Of a DNA stretch of 13,443 nucleotides, positions 1-8,398 are shown in pieces. Each line of letters begins with the position of its first letter. The stretch's first letter is position 1. The stretch comes from Saccoglossus kowalevskii (Eukaryota; Hemichordata; Enteropneusta; Harrimaniidae): assembly GCF_000003605.2 (NCBI RefSeq), contig NW_003148769.1, positions 119,152 through 132,594 of the forward strand. Reading direction: 5' to 3'. The notes beneath the pieces are model-generated. The model was not told where the DNA came from and did not search any database. It saw nothing but the letters and a program-made list of their open reading frames with translations. A program made the translations under genes and the position numbers.

Positions 1-1260
1 AACTCTGTGTCTGCTGCACATGTCAGCTGGAATTCAAACTATTTTTTCTATGTTTGTCTTCATTTTTTGTAATGTTTATGATTTTCTGATTTCCTATTTA
101 TTCTACAACCCAAAATTTCGCCAAGATTGTCGAAAAAAGGGTGCGTAATGCGCCTTTTCTTGCTTGTTTCACTTTTTCGTATTGCTTTTAATTTTCCATT
201 TCCACTGATTGGTTGTCCAATCCCTTAGGAGACACATTCTGTAATGGCATACAATTTAAATTTGGGACCTGAACCCCAGTTTTAAAGGAGGTTCAAAAAG
301 TCGGGACCAGGCCCGGAATAAACCGTTCACATCTGGATTTACCTCTGTGCATAAATTAAATTGGGACCTGATGCTAGTAGATTTTCGCAAGTGTGAACCC
401 CTAATTGTGGGAGTTCTTAGGTGAAAAGCTAATAAAATAAAGTGCTTCTAAAAACTACATGAGGTCTAATGAATTCATCAATTTTGTGCCAATTTTATAC
501 TATTTTCTACTGTTTTTGATATAGTTATAAATTTTAACATTTTAATAAAACAAATGCAGTTTTTAAGGAGCACTTGTTAAAGTGGGTTTTAGCCTTGTGA
601 AGTTTTTATACTATTTTTAAGAAAATCTGATGATTTGTCAATTTTGTACTGTTTTCTGCTGTTCGCAAAAAATGCAGTTTTAGCAGTTTTTAGCTTTGTG
701 AATTTATATTAGGCTGAAAATGGTTGGAGGGCTATCTGTGAAAACCTGTGTTAATACTGTGGAATACTTTATTTTCACTGGGATTTTATTTTCGTTAAAG
801 GTTTTTTTCTGCTAAATTAAATTCCAGTAAAAAGGGTGTTTTTCTGTACTTTACATTGAGTCTTGATACAACACTGACTTACACAGTGAAAATTAGATCC
901 CAACATAATGCCTGAAATCTGTGAAAATAAAGTATTTTACAATATTCACTTTTTTATTGTAAGTTGCTAAATTCCTGAATTACCAGCTATTTTATCAATT
1001 TTAATATTCCATTGCAGGTTGAACAAATTTATGACTTTATAGCAGCATTTTAATGAAGGATTGTTTGATTGCAGTCTGATAAGTTTTAGGTTTATTATTC
1101 AGTGGCAAGTTGTCAATTTTTACGGTTATCTGCATGCACCAGCTACAATTTTATACAGCAATTGTGTTTGACTATAATAACTCTTTCACAACCAGTTGAA
1201 AGAGTTGATAAGATGTTTTTTAACTATTATAAATTTTGCATTTTGAATTTGTGCTTGTAA
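1..1260. other. AT-rich DNA without a supported gene
   Basis: Every frame is broken by frequent stops. It contains a direct repeat (TAAATTTGGGACCTGA at 257-272 and a one-base-shorter copy at 357-371). It also has a degenerate duplication: 476-605 and 636-705 share CAATTTTGT, TTTTCTRCTGTT, AATGCAGTTTT and a TTTAGCYTTGTGAA end. A foldback element lies at 748-949. It could be 3' UTR or intron of a gene outside the window; nothing here decides that. Confidence 0.6.
748..949. mobile_element. Roughly 200-bp foldback (MITE-like) element
   Basis: An exact 16-bp inverted repeat, AATACTTTATTTTCAC at 763-778 and its complement at 921-936, sits inside longer imperfect arms of about 28 bp (748-778 and 921-949). 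A second pair inside, GGGATTTTATTTTC near 780 and the complement of GGGATCTAATTTTCAC near 887-902, is displaced. No transposase is encoded. Ends and target-site duplication are not clear. Confidence 0.5.
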
Positions 1261-1299
1261 TTTGCTATACGCCCATTGTGTGGCGATAGTCTGGTTTCC

Positions 1300-1550
1300 A
1301 GAACACACGTGTTCTATTTTACTTGCTCTGAACACTTACATTGTGTTCAAAAAGTGTTACAGTGTGCAGATGTATCAACAGTGTTCTATTTTTTATATTT
1401 TTAAACATATGTTATGCGTTCAAAAATAAAGACACTATATGTTCTAAATCTGAACACATGCGTTCTACTTTTCTTACTGAACACATACACTGCGTTCAAA
1501 AAGTGTTACAATTAAGTGTTCTAATATGTGTTCTGACACTGAACACATGA
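1300..1550. repeat. GTGTTC/GAACAC-rich repeat block with a 53-bp direct duplication
   Basis: The hexamer GTGTTC or its complement GAACAC occurs ten times between 1301 and 1546, in both orientations. Segments 1309-1361 and 1460-1510 are imperfect copies of each other, sharing a GTTCTA start, CTGAACAC in the middle and the end GCGTTCAAAAAGTGTTACA (GTG in the first). The block also encodes a short open frame (1341-1550) that is best explained as repeat. Confidence 0.75.
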
Positions 1551-1555
1551 CTTTA

Positions 1556-2740
1556 GAGTGAAGGCTACAAATAAAAGCAAGAATTGTTTTATTGATTTCT
1601 TTAATTAATATTTTTCGATACATCATGTCGAAACAAGAAACCATGTTCGAAGTTACGTGGTGGAACTACACGTTGATAAAGTCACCTTGTCGACTCACAC
1701 GAAACAAGGAGTTCATGGCAACAGAGTCACTGAATGTGAAAGGTCATAATATCTGCGTGTTCTAATTGAAGTGAACTATATGTGTCTGTGAGGGTGATAA
1801 TATGAGGGTACTATTGTACATATAAAAATGAAGGCATGAATATTCATGTGGCCTAATTATTCTATTTGGCGCCATTCTCGATGTTACCAATTACATGTAC
1901 TATGTTCTCACAAAATATAATTACCTCACCGCCCTAAGATCCGAGAAATAATAGTACAGCATTGCTCCATGGGTTCACAGAGTAGGGGTCACCTGTGTCA
2001 GAATTTAGAGAATAATCCGACAGACAAAAAATAATGAGACTGTGTTTAGTTTTTTACCAATCATGGTGTAGTTGGAATTATCTGACATTCGGAAATTTTA
2101 AACACTTTTAATAATGATGTAAATAAAGACAAGAACCGTTACATTGATTCATTAATCGCACACACGTCCAGAGTAATTTAATAATTTCCCGAAGTTATGA
2201 ATACAATTGGCATCAGTCCCAGTTGCCATGTGGAGTGTTGTAATTTGTTTGCGGTGTTCTTGAAGATTGATCAGTACTTTGACCTTTCGTCGCACTGGTC
2301 AGGTTATAAAATGCCAAGTTCGTCAACTCACTCGACAGTTTCAATGCACTCCACGGAATTTCATTGCGGCCATTGTACATACGTCACCACTTGAGGGCGT
2401 GTATTCCTTCACCTAGTTAGCGTTGACCTAACTTTAAAACTTGACATAGAAGAATCTGTCATTTATTTTCCATTTCATTTTTGATCGCTTAAGTAAATTT
2501 GTTGTGAGATTAAGCTTAACTCGAGATGTCCATTTAAATTACGTCGGACTTAGGCCGCTTTAGCGCGCTCACACTTGTATCTGTTAATAGCCAGCTGAGT
2601 GTGGCTTGGTTCTCGCGGAGTTTCGATTGTCAGTTGTTCGCATTCAAGTTGTCTGTGACACTTTATTAAAACATAAACAAGTTGAAAATACATAACTAAC
2701 TAACCTCCTGATTGAATAAGCATGTACATATGGGAATAAT
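1556..2740. other. Intergenic or intronic DNA, no gene seen
   Basis: Stops are frequent in all frames. Segments near 1570-1606 and 2118-2155 look alike (AAATAAA-G-CAAGAA, then TTGATT), suggesting an old duplication. A CTCF-like core CCACTTGAGGGC lies at 2387-2398. GC rises around 2540-2640, which also holds the arthropod-type initiator sequence TCAGTTG, but there is no other promoter evidence. Confidence 0.55.
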
Positions 2741-2784
2741 TAAATAGATAAATAGATAAATAAATAAATAAATAAATAAATAAA

Positions 2785-2872
<88 letters not shown>

Positions 2873-2874
2873 AT
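2741..2874. repeat. (AAAT)n microsatellite
   Basis: About 33 units of a four-base AAAT/ATAA repeat. It begins with two TAGA variants and has a one-base slip near 2784. The leucine/tyrosine/isoleucine/phenylalanine open frames on the minus strand are a product of this repeat. Confidence 0.98.
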
Positions 2875-4934
2875 ACACATAAAACTCACAATGTTCAACT
2901 CACAATGCGAATTATACTGCATCATCGTAATATACATGTAACTGTGCCCAAGTGAGACAGTTGTTAATGCACACGCATTCATAACACTGCAATCAACCTC
3001 ATTCATGGGAATCATGCACTACCAGCATGTACGTGAAACGCTGTCCGGTCCGGCCATGTACTAGTATATTACATATATGCTAATTAGCGGACCGTTTGAG
3101 TGTGTTCAACATAATTACTAGTGTTCACCATTGATGAACAGTACGTTATTGATCGTGGATATTATTTAAATTGTTATCAATTCTACGGGATTGTTAACAT
3201 CTACAGAAGTGTACCAATCGAAACTGGGGGTAAGGCCGCAATAACCGACCAACAACGCACGGTGAGTCAGTTTCAACTTTACAACACATGTTGCTATTAT
3301 CATCGCTGCGTTTTATGACAGGGGACATATCTGTATTAAGGTATTGCCGGTATTTTCAATACTCGTTGACTCAAGCGAACCTATTATCCGCGCGGACTTT
3401 GCTGAGCTAGTTATGTGTACTAGTGTTAGCGTCTGTGGCCGTTTTAGGGATCACCATTATCTAATATGAATACTATTTCATTCTTTCATACATATACATT
3501 CTTTAGTTTGTTTGTTTGATCACATAACCAATAATGCATGTTAGTTTTGTTGTAAACATCATACCGCTACACTGCTAGGTAAATGTCTGAAAGTTAGTGG
3601 GATTAAGTTCAAAAGGTTGACGTCAGTGAAAATTTTAACTTTACGCTCTCGTCTTTTTAGCTGTTACAAGATGTACAGTTTTTATATACCACAATCCCTC
3701 AATAAGGGACTGTGTACATACCGTGTATTTCGGAGCAACAATGAACGCATTACCGTTTTCACACCCGCCGTCATCATAATGGCGGTATGCTTGCCATCAC
3801 GGCCACAAAAAAGTCTGTAAACCAGCTTTCTTTGAAATCAGAAATCTGCTTTGTGTGGACATACATCACTTGGCCCTCCATTTGTAGGTGCAGTGGGGCG
3901 TATGATTTAATCGCCAAACCAAATTATGGAAACTCATCTTCTGGTGCAATGCATTTTTGGAACAAATAATTTACGTGTACAGGTGTACAGTCATGACGGT
4001 CATGAACGTTCATGTCAATATGTGTCTAAAGCCTAAAAAAATAATGTTTCTGATCATTAAAAAATGCTGGCCAATCATATTTGTTTCACTTATTTCGCCA
4101 CTGCACAGCGACTTTGCTAGTGACTAAATCAAACCAGCAAAATGTATGCACCGTAAAATAATTTTCAATATTTCAGTCTGGATATATGTGTTTGCAATTT
4201 GCACTATGTGTCGTTCGTATCATCCTGGGGCCGATGTTGTACATTTCTATATTAAGTAGACGGGCGCACGTTCAAACTGCATTTGGTGGTTTGTGGTTCG
4301 ATAGCCTCTCATCGTCACCTCTCTCTGACTGAAATACTCATATTTTTTAAGTTACTACATATTTTTAATTCGTATTTATATTTTTATGTCTGTTGGGGGG
4401 AGGGTACTTGACATCATTCAATGTTTTGTATATTTATCACGGTCACCATGGCAAGTAAACAAATGTACATATAAACAACAATAGCAATAGATAAAATAAA
4501 AAAACCTAAAAATAAAATATTAATTTAAAACTACATTTTAATCAATATTACTGATCTGCATTGGTAATACTCATAACCCTGAACCTTACCATGCCACTCT
4601 CCATCACGTCACGGTGATCGAGGCAATGTACGGTCTCAGGTCGGAATCCGGTTAGGGACACACCAATATTTCTGCCATGGGGGCAAGAATTAGAGATTTT
4701 GACCAAAAAAATGAGTTTGTAGAAAGGAGAGCATCAATGACTAATTTGTGAGTCTGAGTCACGTTTCCCAGATAAAAATAGATGACTGGACACATTATAT
4801 CTAGTCACCTAGTCACCCCTGACGGATCTAAAATAATATATAGATTCAACCTCTGTGTTGTGATAATCTTATACAATATTGCGAGGCATAGAAATGTGAG
4901 ATAACGGTCAGAGTGGGTGACGAATAAAACTATC
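2875..4934. other. Two kilobases with no supported gene
   Basis: Only short open frames without usual ATG context. Landmarks are an inverted CGGTCCG/CGGACCG pair around 3046 and 3089, the palindrome GCTAATTAGC nearby, a perfect TGACGTCA at 3618-3625, and a perfect 14-bp palindrome CATGAACGTTCATG at 4001-4014. It may include distal regulatory DNA or non-coding 5' exons of the downstream gene, but none can be shown. Confidence 0.5.
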
Positions 4935-5639
4935 TAATAAAAATTAAAAGTGCTGCAATCAAGTAAATAAAAATTAAAAGCGCTGAAATACTAAGTTACT
5001 AAAAAATGAAGTGCTGCAATCAAGTAAATAAAAAACGAAGCACTGCAATCATAAATAAAATGAAGAACTGCAATCAAGTAAAACAAATGAAGAATTTCAA
5101 TCAAGTGAATAAAAAAACAGAACTGCAATAATGAAAACAAATATGGCTGCCACCAGGGTCTTATTGGCTACCCAACCCTAACGCTCAAGAGGCAGACCAA
5201 TAAAAGAGAAGCTTATTTGTTGACAGCTTTTTTCGACGTGTCAAATTTTGCCTTGTATACATGTTTTGGCCAAACTGTCAAATTCGCCCGCAATACACTA
5301 ATCACATGCAAGTGAAAAATGAAGAACTGCAATCAAGTAAATATAAAATGAAGCACTGCAATCATAAAAAAAAAAATAAAGAACTGCAATCAAGTAAAAA
5401 AAACAAAAACAATACTGTAATCAAGTAAAACAATGAAGAATTGCAATCAAGTGAATAAAAAACTAAAGTACTGCAATCATATACATAAAATAAAGAACTG
5501 GAATCAAGTAAAAACAGTACTGCAATCAAGTGAAAAATGAAGAACTGCAATCATGTAAATAAAATGACGAACTGCAATCAAGTAACAGAATAAAGAACTG
5601 CAATCAAGTAAAAAAAAACAGTACTGCAATCAAGTAAAT
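4935..5639. repeat. Minisatellite, about 18 units of 24-30 bp
   Basis: The unit is approximately AAATGAAGAACTGCAATCAAGTAAA. The core ACTGCAATCAAG recurs near 4953, 5010, 5067, 5326, 5383, 5414, 5441, 5498, 5520, 5572, 5598 and 5624. A variant ending ATCAT occurs at about 5043, 5354, 5470 and 5545. The array is split by a 184-bp dispersed repeat at 5127-5310. The minus-strand frame at 5362-5550 is a translation of the array and not a gene. Confidence 0.93.
5127..5310 (+). mobile_element. Dispersed repeat, internally deleted copy inside the minisatellite
   Basis: Begins AATAATGAAAACAAATATGG and ends in TAATCACATGCA. It matches the two ends of the longer copy at 6983-7339 at about 90 percent but lacks about 173 internal bases. 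Minisatellite units continue on both sides, so it was inserted after the array existed. No terminal inverted repeats and no coding constraint. Confidence 0.85.
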
Positions 5640-6229
5640 GACTACAAATAAGAAGTGCATGCGTTTTTCACAAAAAGTTGGTGAAATCAAAATTGCACAT
5701 TATTTGCAATTTATCATTAATTGTTATCAATACAGTGGATAAACCATATTCCTGTGGTTGGTATAAATACAATTACATCAGTGCCATAAATGAAGAATGA
5801 TTAGAAGATGTCCTGTTTTAATTTATGGTTAAATTAAATTGAATTATGACTCACACATAACATAGAAAGAAAAACAATCATAAGTTTACTATGATGGTAT
5901 AAAATCACTCAAAGCTTGACCACAACATGTTACATTTACTAGTTCCAGGACCCAATCAATGTATTTGACTCCGAACGTACCAGAACGTGTCGTTGATTAT
6001 GTTTCCCAGACTGGAATCGTAACGCCAACTGAAGTAGGGGATACCACTCGTTATTGTACAGTTCACAACTCATCTGCTGCCCATTGGGGGAGGGGGAGGG
6101 GTCAAGTTTTGCGTCAATATAATTACTATTTGTTTTAATAAAATAATGCATTTACATAGAAACATTGTTTCTTAAAAAAATTGTCAAATTTTGCACTGTT
6201 TCTTTTTAAAATCACTAACTTTGTCCAAA
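5640..6229. other. No gene or repeat recognised
   Basis: AT-rich sequence with stops in all frames. The 70-residue minus-strand frame at 5939-6151 shows no recognisable domain and is probably chance. Confidence 0.5.
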
Positions 6230-6413
6230 TTAAAGCGGGCGAGTCGCCACCTGCCCATGTGTCAAATGACCATGGCGTGTCATTGTTTACAAACAAGCGT
6301 CTACCTATGAGCCTTCAACGTTTGCGTTTTTGGTGTGTGTTGTTATCGTCGCTTGGTACTCAATTGGTCGCTTGGTACGCGCGTGTGTGCAGATGACGAC
6401 CCCCCTGCTTTAA
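6230..6413. mobile_element. TTAA-flanked inverted-repeat element, copy A (184 bp)
   Basis: Bounded by TTAA on both sides. The left arm starts TTAAAGCGGGCGAGTCGCC and the right arm read in reverse complement starts TTAAAGCAGGGGGGTCGTC. The interior (CCATGGCGTGTCATTGTTTA, then AAGCGTCTACC, then GTTGTTATCGTCGCTT) is shared with copy C at 11183. It includes a local duplication of TCGCTTGGTAC. No coding capacity; consistent with a MITE. Confidence 0.82.
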
Positions 6414-6982
6414 ATGACAGTGGCCATACAACGCAGCGCCGTCACGGTGTTCGACGTGGGTCAATGCGACGTATGCAATGTGTATATCACATATGTTTTT
6501 AATAATACGGTTAAAACAAACAAAATGATACATTTTGCTTTCACTAAACGACCTTCACCTGTAAGCACGAATATATGAACAAAGTTCATATATTCCGATG
6601 ACGTCATAGCCATACTTATAAAAAAATGTTACATTTCTCACCACACATTTTGTGTGAATGGGGACTTTTATTTGCAGTGAACTGTAACCGTTTATATCAC
6701 TGTAAAACTCATCTATATCCATGTTGACATGATTTGTCTATCTGACCCTTGACTCTATGACACGTCTGCTGGTATCGTCTGCTATTATTATCGGAAGTAT
6801 TTGAAATAATTTTAAAGAACACCCTTTTATAAGAATAATAACATTTATTAAACATCTGTCATCGTAACGCCATAAGTTACAGCGTGTCGTAATTTTGCGG
6901 TATTTTACGGGGTATTTTCATCTTACCATGTTAGGAAATGCGAATTCCAAATATGTAATGATTACACGCGTAAGCGTCCTCA
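6414..6982. other. Unique sequence with hairpin and CRE, no gene
   Basis: No coding region. Contains the perfect inverted repeat at 6569-6595 and TGACGTCA at 6599-6606. Confidence 0.6.
6569..6606. promoter_or_regulatory. 27-bp perfect hairpin followed by a full CRE
   Basis: The arms GAATATATGAAC (6569-6580) and GTTCATATATTC (6584-6595) are exact complements around an AAA loop. Three bases later comes TGACGTCA (6599-6606), the palindromic CRE/ATF site. A regulatory role is inferred from motif form only. Confidence 0.4.
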
Positions 6983-7339
6983 AATAATGAAAACAAACAT
7001 GGCTGCCACCAGAGTTTAACGGACTCCACCGGACAAAACAGTTTGCTAATTCTGTTCTAAACATTTTGGATTTCGGCATTCCCATGATGTATCCTTGGAA
7101 GGAAAAGACGTATAATAATAAGTATATCAATGAATATTCAAATGTCAATTGTATTCAAGCCAATGCGAGACTACTTACAAGATTCTGTTTTATTGGCTAC
7201 CCAACCCTAACGTTTAAGGGTCAGACCAATCAAAGAGAAGCTTATTTGTTGACACCATTTTTCGACGTATCAAATTTTGCCTTGTATACATACTTTGGCA
7301 AAACTGACAAATTCGCCCACAATACACTAATCACACGCA
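6983..7339 (+). mobile_element. Dispersed repeat, longer copy (357 bp)
   Basis: Same ends as the copy at 5127-5310, with an extra 173-bp middle at about 7016-7188. Both copies contain ATATGGCTGCC or ACATGGCTGCC (YY1-like) near the left end and CAGACCAAT (CCAAT-type) in the right half. A 99-residue frame from 7066 crosses the element. Between the two copies most differences in that frame change the amino acid, so it is not under protein constraint. Family unknown. Confidence 0.85.
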
Positions 7340-7769
7340 GTCCGATAGTAATTTTAATAGTTTGACACAATATGCAATTTACTCGTAATTAGAAAATCCC
7401 CTGCTATGAACCTACTCCAAATATCTCATTATTTGCCGGTATAGGACAATGTCTCGTTTTATTCAATAATTAGCATAATACTCACTCAACATGACGTCAT
7501 GCAATCGCGATTATTATAAACAAAAACATGTCATTACTACTGGAAGTATCCCTGTATCTCATTTGTAAAGTAGGGGGTTGAAAACAATTCTGAGGACGAA
7601 GATCATAAGGCAATTTAAATGGCCGCGATGAAAGAATGGCCGCGTATATAACCTGATCGGAGTTAATGGTATATTTCCAGAAAACCAGTCTATTAATGCC
7701 TTCCATGGCAGCAGGCATAGTGAGTAGTAAATAACTAGTCCCTATCCTCTGTTTTTAGATTGGCAGATA
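7340..7769. other. No gene recognised; one CRE
   Basis: Contains ATGACGTCAT at 7491-7500, which includes a perfect TGACGTCA. The 73-residue minus-strand frame at 7497-7718 has no recognisable feature. Confidence 0.5.
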
Positions 7770-7902
7770 TTAAAGGGCGGCAGTCGTCGCGCCGCGTCCT
7801 GTTCGATATGGAACTGACAGCGACGTCTACAACGCGTGTAAAATACATTGTTTATTTACATGAAATTCGAACACGCGCTGCGCGACGACCACCGCCCTTT
7901 AA
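7770..7902. mobile_element. TTAA-flanked inverted-repeat element, copy B (133 bp)
   Basis: The first 23 bases, starting TTAAAGGGCGGCAGTCGTCG, pair with the last 23 with two mismatches. The arms match those of copies A and C, but the interior is different and shorter. It lies about 390 bp upstream of the exon 1 ATG. The 70-residue frame across it is a by-product of the GC-rich arms. Confidence 0.85.
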
Positions 7903-8286
7903 GCTTATTATTCAAAGGGGCACGTTTGTTATAATAAGAAACGATGTACATGCTAGTTTACAGGAAGATTAGAACAAATATTCATTAGACCTTATTACAA
8001 CAGGTTTGTGTCACGGTGACCCACTGTAATACGAACAGCGTATAACAATCATTTGACTTAGAAGTACATATATTGTGGAATATTTATATTAAACATTTAT
8101 AAATACCAGCCATTGGGATATTAATTATGCAAAATGATATTTTAAGAAAAAGAAATCAGGATGATGGTAAATTGTTTCATATAAATTATTTTTAAATTTT
8201 AATATTTGTAATATCTATTCTGTCACACAGAATATAGACTAGGTTTTTGTTTCATCCAACGCTGACACACACCATTTCATCACTAG
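7903..8286 (+). other. Sequence immediately upstream of exon 1
   Basis: AT-rich. A TATAAATA at 8098-8105 could be a core promoter, giving a 5' leader of roughly 150 bases that contains several short upstream ATGs. Alternatively the exon 1 ATG follows an AG acceptor at 8285-8286 and transcription starts farther upstream. The sequence does not decide between these. Confidence 0.35.
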
Positions 8287-8398
8287 ATGTACCCGCCACA
8301 GAATCAACTGAATGGTGTACCCACAGTCCCTTACCAGCGTACAGACAACATCTTTGACGAGGGAGATCCTGGAGATCGAAAACCCGTCCATTTTCCCG
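8287..8398 (+). CDS. TMEM163: TMEM163-like exon 1 (N-terminus, residues 1-37 plus split codon 38)
   Basis: The ATG at 8287 is followed by 37 codons and one base, then donor gtaatt at 8399. The peptide starts MYPPQNQLNGVP and is rich in proline and acidic residues, as expected for a cytosolic tail. A TAG stands directly before the ATG (cactagATG). It is both an in-frame stop and a possible 3' splice site, with CTGAC as a branch-point candidate upstream. The ATG is therefore either the true start or the first codon of an internal exon whose upstream partner I did not find. The exon is chosen because its phase (1) and frame fit exon 2; homology alone does not establish it. Confidence 0.6.

Noticed and set aside
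2197-2394. 65-residue ATG-started frame rich in Cys, His and Ser
   Set aside because: No recognisable family, no regular cysteine spacing, and random length for this composition.
2696-3015. Minus-strand open frames of repeated leucine, tyrosine, isoleucine and phenylalanine
   Set aside because: They are the translation of the (AAAT)n microsatellite, open only because the repeat has no stop on that strand.
3121-3820. Open frames at 3121-3318 and 3617-3820
   Set aside because: They begin at GTG or TTG, are short, and show no domain, signal peptide or exon-like homology.
5362-5550. 62-residue minus-strand frame rich in Phe, Leu and Ser
   Set aside because: Translation of the minisatellite.
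4935-5639. CRISPR-like repeat array
   Set aside because: Units are contiguous and variable without unique spacers of constant length, and the DNA is eukaryotic.
7066-7365. 99-residue plus-strand open frame, the longest in the window
   Set aside because: It lies mostly in the 357-bp dispersed repeat. Compared in the same frame with the copy at 5127-5310, nearly all differences change the amino acid (about nine against one silent), so there is no sign of selection on a protein.
8098-8105. TATAAATA as the gene's TATA box
   Set aside because: Such strings are common in AT-rich DNA, no initiator or other core element is aligned with it, and an acceptor may precede the ATG. Kept only as a remark.
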